A stretch of 64,000 nucleotides of DNA, taken from contig NC_065533.1 of the NCBI RefSeq assembly GCF_020184175.1, forward strand, positions 3,060,695-3,124,694, read 5' to 3'. The translations under genes and the position numbers were made by a program. Position 1 is the stretch's first letter. The number at the start of each line of letters is the position of its first letter. The stretch comes from Aphis gossypii. Taxonomy: Eukaryota; Arthropoda; Insecta; Hemiptera; Aphididae. The notes below the pieces were generated by a model that saw only the letters and a list, made by a program, of their open reading frames with translations, had not been told where the DNA came from and ran no database searches. Below, in pieces: positions 50,868-60,000 of this stretch.

Positions 50868-51097
50868 CATTGTGTATAAAACGTATAGTTGGCCCGGCCG
50901 TGACTCTTCGTGCATGTGCGTTTGTTAAAATCTACAAAATACCCTTCCCCACCCTCCGCAATATCGGGTTTACAGGATGACAAAATATCACCAGTGGCCC
51001 AGCGGAAAATCGTGCTTTTTTTGTTGCTGCAGTGTTTGGTTAGATACGATCGATAATAATTATAAATTTTACTCACGATTATCCTCGAAATAATCAT
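50867..51097 (-). CDS. Candidate compact 76-codon gene
   Basis: The ATG at 51095-51097 opens 76 codons to a TGA at 50867-50869. The product begins MIISRIIVSKIY and continues with a polar, Cys- and Gly-containing body (SSCKPDIAEGGEGYFVDF, then RTCTKSHGRANY). The section from about residue 30 lies in a GC-rich patch and uses balanced codons. A textbook TATAAAG lies 43 bp upstream of the ATG and AATAAA overlaps the stop, so the whole forms a gene-like unit of under 300 bp. The ATG context is weak (T at -3), the 5' leader would be only about 13 bases, and no domain is recognised. It may instead be part of a dispersed repeat. Confidence 0.3.
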   Translation of the reverse strand: MIISRIIVSKIYNYYRSYLTKHCSNKKSTIFRWATGDILSSCKPDIAEGGEGYFVDFNKRTCTKSHGRANYTFYTQ

Positions 51098-51133
51098 TAA
51101 ATATGTTTCGAGTGCTTATTCCCGGGGCTTGAC

Positions 51134-51140
51134 CTTTATA
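51134..51140 (-). promoter_or_regulatory. TATA box candidate
   Basis: CTATAAAGGTCAAG on the minus strand contains a canonical TATAAAG and, overlapping it, AAAGGTCA, a nuclear-receptor monomer-type site. It is 43 bp upstream of the ATG of the 76-codon frame and is embedded in GC-richer sequence (GCCCCGGG just downstream), unlike the many TATATA words elsewhere. Confidence 0.3.
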
Positions 51141-52054
51141 GTTTACACACGATGGTACTCTGTCGAGTTTATCCTCGGAACACTTCGATACGTCGATACA
51201 CATTTTTATTATTTTTTAAAGTGTTATCGTAATGAAAAGTAACCAAATGTTATGTAAAAAATTAATTTAAAATTCAAATAATGTTTATTCGAATGATACT
51301 TTTCCGTTTCGTTTTTATAACGCTATGTAGTGGCGGGTATTCCAATTTCAGTAAGTTTATAAATCTTAGTATATATTATTCTATAGTTATTATTGTTATA
51401 ACTCACTTCTTATTAAAATCTTAAAATTGATTATTTTCCAAGTTTTTCATTTCGTATTTACTAAAATTGAACGAATTAAAATATATATTTAAATGCTATG
51501 AATACTATAATAAACACTTGATTTATAATACGCATAAAACCAAATCATTTACCAGTATAAATGGTTTCTGAGGTGTTGATCGCGGTTACGTGAAATTCAA
51601 ATGACTTTATTTGTTATAAAGGGTTCGTTTAAATATAATTGAATTTATTATTAAAACTACTGCGTGTATTTTTTACTTAAATATAAGTATAAATATTATA
51701 AATATTATTACATATTATACAATATATTTACATTATAATATTATACGCTTATTACATACCTATTACCTACATATTTAAATGTGTACGTAATGATGTACAT
51801 AATATCATAACATGATAGTCTGTATCGTCTGCCTACGTGTTATAATGAGATTTAAATGGAATATCAACTCAGAGATATTATCTTAAGTAGATCAAATATT
51901 CAAATCTCGAATATTATTAATGAACATCAATTTATTAAATTATCACATTAAATTTGAACGATATCATATTATATTTCAAATCAAATCACTGCATTATACA
52001 CAGCCAATGGTTATACGTACGTTAATTTAAATCAGTTTCCAAATAATAAACTTT

Positions 52055-52079
52055 TATATATATATATATATATATATAT
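52055..52079. repeat. (TA)n microsatellite
   Basis: Twelve and a half TA units. Confidence 0.9.
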
Positions 52080-52865
52080 GTATCTACGTCCTAGAATATA
52101 AATTAAAGATTAGGAATTAGTACATTTTTTTTTTTTTTTAAGAAGATGTTCTAGCAATACAATTATGATATATAACGTAAAGCAGTTATAATACATTATT
52201 CATAATATAATTATAACAGTATTGTAATAAAGATTAATGTTATATAACAGTATTAAGACCACACTATGTAAATAGAAGTATCGATTCTGCGGACAACTTC
52301 TATAACATTGAATATTATGTTTTGAGCGGCATCGAAGAGTGTAGATAAAATTAAGGTGAATTTTTTAATTACAGAACTATAATAAATTGATGTTTTTTGA
52401 CATTTTTTATGGTGTAAAGATTTTTTTTTTATTATTTTTTTTTTTATTACACATACTTAAGTGAGTAGCAGGTATAGTAATCGTTAATATTTTATTTTAT
52501 ATAATAATGTTTAATAGTAGTTAATACAGGGGACATTTTTTTTTGAATATTTTAGATTATTTTATTTGCCATCAGTTATGAGCATATAAAGAAATGTCAA
52601 AATCTACAATAAATTCAAAAAAAATAATAAATTATTTCAAAATTAAATTACTCTGAAAAAATATATATCTTATCACATTTTTCACACTGATTGGCATCTA
52701 AATACTGTTCAATGAAAAGCAAATATCTATTTTAAGTTCCACATTTATGTAGGCACTAGGCATCCACTTTAAACTCATAATTCATAGATTTATATCAATT
52801 AACTTATTTCCTAGTAATCCGTCAAAATTTTGAAAATGAAAATTATGTAAAGATAATTAAAAATT

Positions 52866-52890
52866 AATAATAATAATAATAATAATAATA
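52866..52890. repeat. (AAT)n microsatellite
   Basis: Eight perfect AAT units. Confidence 0.9.
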
Positions 52891-54239
52891 GTAATAAATC
52901 AAATAAAATACACCACCAATGTGTTGTTGCTTCATCCGTCAAGTTAATAATTTAGAAAAATTGCATACATTGCTCATTTATTGTTAAATCTACAGATGAA
53001 ATATAAGAAAAGACGGATAGGAAATAATTGTAGTTGGTACCATAAACTTGTTGTAATTTGCTTGATATATTATAAGCATGAAGAATTAGGATTTTTTTTA
53101 TGACTTATAATATATATTATTTTATAATTTATAGGTATTCATTATAAAATAACAGTGATATATATATATATATAATATTATAATGTTATGCAGTATAAAC
53201 ATCACTTGTCGTATTTTACATAATATTATAAAATATTACTAATTTTAAGCGGTTATAGGTCAAGAAACATCGCCGTATGTTATCTTCACGTATAAACAGT
53301 ATATTATACATAATACACATACATGACTTTTGACTTCTGTACTATAGTAGTTCTTGAATAATTGCGTTCGCTGTCCAGGCGGGTTGATTGTACGCTTAAT
53401 TATATATTGATATACTGGAAACCTTGAATCCAACTCAATACTGTTCTAATCGTTTTCCACTTTTAATTTAATTTAAAATTAAAATATTTAAAAAATAACC
53501 AACTAGATAATTCAGGGTTTACGATTATTGTCGTTTTTAAGTTATTAATAGGTAATACATTTTGCTCTAATATTATAAACAGCAATAATGTGGAACATCC
53601 ATTTAGTATAATATAATAAAATGAAGAGACAACAAGACATGTGTATACAGCGTCTCGTTATAATGTCACGTATTGTACAGCAAGCTTTCCACTGGTCATC
53701 ATGTAACATGTTCCGGAGTTGCTCTTAAAATTGCATTTAAAATTTAAATGAAAATCAGTCAGTTTACGTTTTACCACAATTATTATTAAAATATAAATTT
53801 TCAATGACAAGGTTCCTTTTTTTTTTTTTGGCTCTCGTATTTGTAATCTATAATTCGGTACAGCACCTAAACGATCAATCACCGGGTGTAGATCCAACAT
53901 ATCTCGATAAGTGATAGGTTAGGATGTACATAATTATAATTGCTAAAATATGTGTGCGATGTGCATATTATTATAAATAAATATACACTACACAGTATAG
54001 AAATGTAATTAAAAAAAAAAAAAAAAAAATTAAGTTATATAATATATCAAGTAAAACGATTTTATATTCGATGAAAATAGTAAAAATTATTTAAAACCAC
54101 ATAGACCATCTATAGACCCCCTATTAAAATTATTTCCTATATATTTTACTGACGACATGACTATATAGAATAGTGTGACAGTACCATCGGTTTTTCAGAA
54201 CGTCGAATGTGATGCGTAGGTATCGATAATGTCATATTA

Positions 54240-54380
54240 TTATTTATATTCGGATGTGACGCAAATCTGCAATCGCGCGACATCGCGGTGATCGTCGTGT
54301 CCGCGCGGATCAGGGACAAGTGAAAATGGCCTTCCGCGGTGCTTCTACACCGTATCCGATGACGACAAAAGATGAACGTT
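54240..54380 (+). promoter_or_regulatory. CpG-rich patch before a short frame
   Basis: CGCGCGACATCGCGG, GTCCGCGCGGATC and CTTCCGCGGTGC stand out from the AT-rich flanks. It lies directly upstream of, and across, the ATG at 54326, in the way a promoter or 5' UTR would. No clear TATA or initiator is visible. Confidence 0.25.
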
Positions 54381-54424
54381 TACATTGTTATTACGATAAT
54401 ATTAGAAAACCGCTGTCAACTTGA
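54326..54424 (+). CDS. Candidate 32-codon small ORF
   Basis: The ATG at 54326 has a near-ideal insect context (GTGAAAATGG) and opens 32 codons to a TGA at 54422-54424. The product begins MAFRGASTPYPMTTKDERL and is soluble and mixed in charge. It is the first ATG in its frame, which is open upstream to a TGA about 85 bp away. The 54240-54380 CpG-rich patch covers its start. No splice donor or domain is recognised. Short frames like this are common by chance; the start context and composition are the only support. Confidence 0.2.
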   Translation: MAFRGASTPYPMTTKDERLHCYYDNIRKPLST

Positions 54425-54981
54425 CCGACTTTGAGATAATAATTTGATTGCCTCGAATAATGGATATTACATGAAAAGAAAACATTTAATTTACGAATAA
54501 TAATTACACAACGTGAATGCATAACATTAATTGTAAGGAGTAATGTTTGTGGTGGGTGGATAAGGGAGAGCATACAAAATGTATTCTAAAGTAAGAAATT
54601 AAATTTAATTGTATTATGTAGTATACGGTGAAAAATAGTCGTAAAATGAGTTAATCGAAATGTTTTTCAAATTTGTTTGTTATTACCTGCCAGTTGACAT
54701 TGGTTTGCTCATAGATCTTATTATCGCACAATCAGAATAGACACTACAGAATTTTTATAAAAAAAAATAAGACAGAATACTAGATTAGTATAGTAACCAA
54801 AACAAGTGTGAGTTACACACTTAGCACAAAAACAATACTTTCCAAAGTTAAAATCACACTGCTACCTACTTATTTTTTTTATAAAAACCCAATAAAATAA
54901 ATTTTTCTATTTTCACATTATAGGATTAATAGCATTAAATGAACGAATTCTCATATGGTGGAAGGACCCGTAAGTCCGAGA
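54425..54981. other. AT-rich stretch between small ORF and zinc-finger remnant
   Basis: I see nothing clear. A 60-codon minus frame at 54391-54573 overlaps the small ORF and appears to be a shadow. Confidence 0.5.
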
Positions 54982-55345
54982 GACTGTCGGTTTGATGTGT
55001 GTAACAAGTCGTAAGCTCACATTTTCAATATGATAGAATATCAGAAGACGCACAAGGAGAGAAAAAACCATAGTCACGTACGTGTGCTGCAAATGGTTCT
55101 TTCAAAGAAGTGTTTTGATAACACATCATTGGATGCAGTCGGGTGAAAAACAGCATCAGTGCAAAGTATGCGATAAGCGATTTGCCATTAGTAGCCAACT
55201 GACTGTACACCGACGGACTTACGAGAGCAGAAATCCATATTCGTGTGACGTGTGTAAAAAATTATTCCCACAAAGTTACAATCTGACTGTAAGTAGTACA
55301 TTGAAGGACTCAAACGGGAGGTTAAAATTTTCAAAAATGACGTAA
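54982..55345 (+). pseudogene. Decayed C2H2 zinc-finger array (four fingers)
   Basis: Four consecutive Cys2-His2 finger units can be read. Finger 1 (54985-55061) has DVCNKS, then a TAA at 55012-55014 where the conserved Phe belongs, and has lost its first Cys (Phe) and first His (Tyr). A frameshift lies near 55078. Finger 2 has CCKWFFQRSVLITHH, lacks its first Cys and has Gln for the last His, then a linker-like QSGEK. Finger 3 (55160-55222) has CKVCDKRFAISSQLTVH and Tyr for the last His. Finger 4 has CDVCKKLFPQSYNLT and stops being finger-like at GTAAGT (55289), a donor-like word. An 87-codon frame from 55082 covers fingers 2-4 and ends at 55345. Intact genes of this class bind DNA in the nucleus. 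Loss of ligands in every finger, the stop and the frameshift mark it as a pseudogene fragment. Confidence 0.82.
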
Positions 55346-55600
55346 TTCTTAAAAAAAATAAATGATTTCTTATTAAACATTTTTAAGTACATATTGAGGA
55401 TAACCATTTAATTAAGCTATAATATTATCTGGAATGATAATACTATGAAACTATTATCAATTTTGTTGAAAATATCTGGTTTTTCCAGCAATTTTTCAAT
55501 AGATTTCAATATGCTCATCCAAAACTAAACGAATAATTACCTAGATATCAGAATACTTATAATAACTGTATAAAATGTTTGATACTCTATATGTTAAGAA
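55346..55600. other. AT-rich stretch after the zinc-finger remnant
   Basis: I see no further finger units, poly-A tail or boundary, so the remnant shows no retrocopy hallmark on this side. Confidence 0.5.
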
Positions 55601-56005
55601 CCTGACTCCGCTCAGAATCTAGGTTGGTATTATATACAATGCAATTCTGTAAATGTTTAATTTTTCTTGCGACTTAATCTTTCGGCGAATGTCTTTGGCT
55701 GCCACTGAAATGCATGTCAAGCATGTCGGTCAAAGACACTGACAACTAAGAAACATTACAACGACAATGCAAAAATGCTATACCCATATCGTATTTCTGA
55801 ACGGCCGTTTTACATCCGTGAAAGCGAGTTATATCGACAGACTGCGCTACAAACGTTTGTCTTGCACCCACAAATACTTTTTATAATGTTTTCTATAAAT
55901 ATGCATACTGTTAGACAGTGTGATTTTTTCACAGTTTTACAAAAACTTCTGTCAATGCAATCGAAAGTCAGCGTCTTTGGTCTCGGCCCGTTATAAGCCA
56001 CTAAA
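55600..56005. repeat. Coding-like, stop-poor patch, probable old repeat
   Basis: From about 55600 (CTGACTCCGCTCAGAATC) to 56000 (GTCTCGGCCCGTTATAAG) base composition is more balanced. A 73-codon plus frame with ATG at 55775 and a 63-codon minus frame overlap. The plus product (starting MLYPYRISERPFYIRESEL) has no recognised domain. CTGACTCCGCTCAGAATCT resembles words often found in insect dispersed repeats, so a transposon fragment is my preferred reading. Confidence 0.3.
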
Positions 56006-57079
56006 GATGATTTTTGAATTTTTTATGTAAAAAAATTTAATGTCAAGATGATGTTGAATTTTTATTAAAATGTTGACGTTCTTTAAAATATCGATTCTCC
56101 ATATTATTAATGTAAAAAATGTATAATGTATAGACTTTGAAAGTCTCCAAATATTTGATAACCCAGCATCTAAAAACACCATAGTTAAAGAAAAGGGCAC
56201 TTATTAAAATTAACAATTTTATGAATTGTTAACTAAATAATAATTTAAATATACCTAATATAACTGCGAGTTTGAAAAATTTCTTAGTGTAAACTTTAAA
56301 AATTTATGATAAAAATTGTCACTATGACAATAATTTTAAATATCTAAAACAAAATATTTTGAAAAGTATAAGATAGGTAACTTATTTTATAATTTATAAT
56401 AAAGCAACGATGTAATTAATAACAATATGAATAGATATTGATGTCAATTTTAAGTTTCTTCATACATGCATTATTGTAATATAAAAAACAAATCAATTTT
56501 AATAATAACTGATTTTGCCTTATCATTCACGTTTTATTTAATTTTAGACTTTTAGCAATATTAATGAATTTATTGATTTTAAATTAACGTATGTGTGAAT
56601 AAAAGTTTTATGAAACAAATTTTTCTATACAATAACAAAAATACTTTGACGGTGGTTTCTGTATAAATAATGGGTTCTATTTGGCACTTTAAAGAGGTTC
56701 AAAAAAAAAATTTCTCAGTACTTTTCAAGATACAAGGGAAAATAATAAAAATTAAAAAAAAAACTAAATTGTGCAAATATCAATTTTTATTTATTTATTG
56801 TTTTATTGATGTAAACGCCAATATTTATTTAAGTATAGTAGCTATACAATGGAAGATAATATAAATATGGGTATATGGGTATATTGGAATTACATAGTAT
56901 ATAGAATTTAATAAACGTTATTTAAATATTCAACTAAAAATAATAATACAATTTCAAAGTATAAAACAGTTATATAAACAAAAAGGAATGTAAATATAAT
57001 AACTTCAGATATAAACGAATAAATCAACTTTGTTTAATTTGTTACATTCTAGGAAAATGCGATCTATAGGATTTGAACC
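56006..57079. other. AT-rich non-coding stretch
   Basis: I see no coding-like frame. A Lys/Ile/Phe-rich 64-codon frame at 56670-56864 is typical of chance. Confidence 0.6.
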
Positions 57080-57258
57080 ATAGTATACAAGGCCGCCCGC
57101 AGAAATTTTTCTCGGGGGGGGGGGGGGGCCAGCGAAAAAACAATACACTTATCATAAATTCTGTTTTTTATTTTTTTTATATTTAAACAAATTATCCTAA
57201 AGAGCGGGGGGGCCGTGGCCCCCCCTGGCCCCCCCCTGCGGGCGGCCTTGATAGTATA
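57080..57258. mobile_element. hAT-superfamily MITE with target-site duplication
   Basis: The 163-bp element spans 57088-57250. Its ends are perfect 15-bp inverted repeats, CAAGGCCGCCCGCAG on the left (57088-57102) and CTGCGGGCGGCCTTG on the right (57236-57250). An 8-bp direct repeat, ATAGTATA, flanks it at 57080-57087 and 57251-57258. Eight-base target duplications and ends starting CA(A/G)GG are hallmarks of the hAT superfamily. Just inside the ends are a run of 15 Gs (57114-57128) and a C/G-rich mirror (57205-57235) that could extend the hairpin. It has no coding capacity, so it would be mobilised in trans. Perfect ends and target duplication suggest a fairly recent insertion. Confidence 0.9.
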
Positions 57259-58812
57259 TGACGTATAATGTATGTATTATATTATATACTATCGTCTATC
57301 AGTATATGTATTATTTAGTATGTACAACCAGATATTGAGAACCATAAAATATATATTAGTCGCAGATTTGCAGTAGATAGCTATAAGAACAACATATAAT
57401 TTCATTTTTATATCCAAGTTTGGATATGAATTAAGTGTCAAAAAGTCTGCACCTGGAATAAAGAGATTTCAAATTAGAACTGCCTTGAATAATGTTTGAG
57501 GGAGTAATTAAGGAAGTGGGTAGTGTTACCAGGATTTCGTTGTCTTTTTATAGTCAATATAAAAAGTGAATATATCTTAGAACATATATTAGATCTATAT
57601 TATCTTAGAACATGCTTGAGTGATTCAATAAGACATAATTTTTTTATAGATTCCATAAAATTGAAAAGTACTTTATTATATATTAGCTGAACAAAAAAGA
57701 TAATATTATATTTTGAGATAATGCAAATTGCACATCCTAAACTATTTAAATTAAGTTTCTTGAAAGATATTGTTTTTTGTTAAAATTGAAAAATAAATAA
57801 CTGTAAAGACTTAAAATTTTCATTAAAAACCAATACAAGGATTTACTAAACGTGATATTATTTTAAAAGTATTTTGGTTCTTTGTGTGTTATTTATAGAT
57901 TTTAATAATGTTTTTTTTCGATTTATAAATGAAAAAATGTTTGTTTGTGATGAAAAAAACATGGCAAATCGAATACAATATTCCACTTAGGTTTTTCTTA
58001 CAGTGAAAAATGTTGAGTTGTATTTTTCAAGTGTTTATTAAAATATTTATATTCTGGCAAAAAAACTTGAAATTTTAGTATGAGAATCTATACATAATAG
58101 TTACCTACATAATAGTAGCTAGTTAAGTAATTTAAAAATAATTATAATACATTGACATAATTTTTATATAAAAACATTTGAATTTAAAGTTTTGACAAAA
58201 TGTATCTAAATCATTAAAACGTACAAATTATTTTGTATTTTAAAACTTTTTTAGGTTAATTTAAAAAGTACCCCATAGAGATAAAACTTTTTTTAGGTTT
58301 ATCACCTAATAAGCACCTACATAATATAATATTGTAATATTATATTTTTACCTGTAGATCTGCAATTTGGTTAGTAGATACTTATGATATGTAGTTATTT
58401 TATTAATTTATATAATATGATAGATTATTTAATAAGTAATAACAAAAATTTATTTCTACATGAGTAACGTTCATACACTTATTTAGATTATGATTTAATT
58501 TATCAGTTTGAACAACTTCCAGAGAACACTCTTCGACACAGTGGAAGCGTTTTTGTTTAAAGTTTATAACTGTGACCTGGGATCGTATACGAAGGTTATG
58601 GATTGGGGGAACTAATTAGACTTTGTAAACCTTTGAAGATCAAAAAATGTTCATATATATTTACAATATACATATATAATGGTATAGTTGTATACTTATA
58701 CATTCATATTTGGTTCACAACTTCGTGGGCAGCGATGGAAGAGTGTAGGGCTTAAACTGCTAAACCGTCTCGACCAGTATAGGCACACTGTATATATATA
58801 AATAAAATTATA
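57259..58812. other. AT-rich non-coding stretch
   Basis: No coding-like frame and no bounded repeat. A GC-slightly-richer segment at 58,520-58,640 has no open frame of note. Confidence 0.6.
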
Positions 58813-58995
58813 ATGCAAAGTAACGAAAAACTGTTTGAAACGTCAAAGACCGTTTTTACCCCGTCCAATACCTACGCGCGCCGTGCGATAATGTATTTAA
58901 AAACACTCAGCGTGTATCAACCCGCAAGGAAACAAACTCGTTTGAATGCTGTAGGTATACTTACCGCGAGCAAAAAACAACTCTGCTGCCTTTGA
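58813..58995 (+). CDS. Candidate 60-codon frame
   Basis: The ATG at 58813 (A at -3) opens 60 codons to a TGA at 58993-58995. The product begins MQSNEKLFETSKTVFTPSN, is basic and polar (RKQTR, ASKKQ) and ends in QLCCL. Codons include many C- and G-ending ones (ACC, CCG, TAC, GCG, CGC, AGC), unlike the background. A TATATATATAAATA stretch ends about 10 bp upstream, too close for a classical TATA-driven leader. The product has no recognised domain. Confidence 0.2.
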   Translation: MQSNEKLFETSKTVFTPSNTYARRAIMYLKTLSVYQPARKQTRLNAVGILTASKKQLCCL

Positions 58996-59015
58996 GTTGT
59001 TTGATGTTAAAGATA

Positions 59016-59366
59016 TTATGATAAAATATGTTCATCACGATCGTTAAGTCTCAAAAGAAAAGAAAACGCGTAACCTCGAAGTCCGCGTGGAAAACGTGCC
59101 CAGCAGTTTATAGCTTTCTGTTTCGTGGTGTGTAACGGCTCGAGGCCATCGATGTCGAAGCGGTAACGCTTATAAGTTATAATATAATAATAATAAAATC
59201 TTCTCCGTACTAATAAATTAACGATACTCAAAAACCGAGACGATCCAATAGGAAATTCAACGTGGTGTTTAATTACATTAAGAAAATCTTGCGCATAGAC
59301 TTTGAACCCTTTGATCGGCTCCTGGAAAAAATTCTCATATTTGGCGAACACAAAGTACCTTTATCT
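59016..59366. other. GC-richer segment with overlapping open frames
   Basis: The minus strand is open for about 115 codons ending at a TAA at 59016-59018, the second longest run in the window, but it contains no ATG at all. Its product has mixed-composition ends (NFFQEPIKGFKVYAQDFL and CWARFPRGLRGYAF) around a Tyr run from a TAT repeat. On the plus strand an ATG at 59028 opens 35 codons to a TAA at 59133-59135. That product is very basic (MFITIVKSQKKRKRVTSK). An exon on the minus strand or a short basic peptide on the plus strand are both possible; neither has splice-site or domain support. Confidence 0.2.
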
Positions 59367-59387
59367 TATTATTATTATTATTATTAT
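59366..59387. repeat. (TTA)n microsatellite
   Basis: About seven perfect TTA units. Confidence 0.9.
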
Positions 59388-59652
59388 AAGGTGGTTTCTA
59401 TGTGCTGTATTAAATTTGTATTAGCGTAGGTAAATCTGGGTTAAGACCATGACGGTCCACTGGGAAATAATATTCATAGTGTAATAATAATATTAAGTGT
59501 CATATTAAATTTGGTCCCTGTTTAATAGTTTTTAAATACCTGCATATAATTATTTTTTTAAATTTTCTGATATATCTACTTGTTTGTGGAGATAAATGAG
59601 AAAAAAATATGTATATATGTATGTAATCCTATTATTGTCGTTGTAATACGCC

Positions 59653-60000
59653 AAAGACATTTATGAAGACATGTGTTCTCTCCGTCTTAAACACGTATGA
59701 CATAGCAAATTTTTGTTCACCAGATTTAAAAGTACCTATGTTGTTAGTTTTGATATTAGAATGAATTGACCTATTATATAATTTAAAGGTAAGATTATTA
59801 TCGAGGGCTCCACGTAGCCTTTTAATGATATTATTATTTTTAAGTAAGTTATGATCAATTTAAAATATAAAGTTTCAAATATATAATAGGTCAATTCACT
59901 TTAATATCAAAACTAACAACATACTTTTGAATCTGCGAACGAAAATTTGCTATCTCATAAGTGTGTAAGACGGAGACAACATCTGCGGGTACAACGTCCT
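59653..60000. mobile_element. Long imperfect inverted repeat, foldback-type MITE
   Basis: The left arm (about 59653-59785) and right arm (about 59880-60000) are reverse complements over 100 bp or more with scattered mismatches. Matching words include CTCCGTCTTA, ATAGCAAATTTT, TGTTGTTAGTTTTGATATTA and GAATTGACCTATTATATA, each present inverted in the other arm. The loop is about 95 bp and contains GGGCTCCACGTAGCC. The right terminus GACGGAGACAACATCTGCGGG is shared with the repeats at 38.1 and, more weakly, 47.6 kb, so this is probably one family. No target duplication could be fixed because the outer bases are diverged. Transcribed, it would form a long hairpin RNA. Confidence 0.75.

Larger units (their letters stand above)
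51150..54239. other. AT-rich non-coding stretch
   Basis: The stretch holds (TA)n and (AAT)n microsatellites (52055-52079, 52866-52890, about 53158-53175) and poly-T tracts near 52,125 and 52,430. An 80-codon minus frame at 53658-53900 passes through a poly-T tract and looks like chance. Confidence 0.6.

Noticed and set aside
53820..53832. Poly-T run as a possible reverse-oriented retrocopy tail
   Set aside because: No coding remnant is adjacent and no target duplication is visible.
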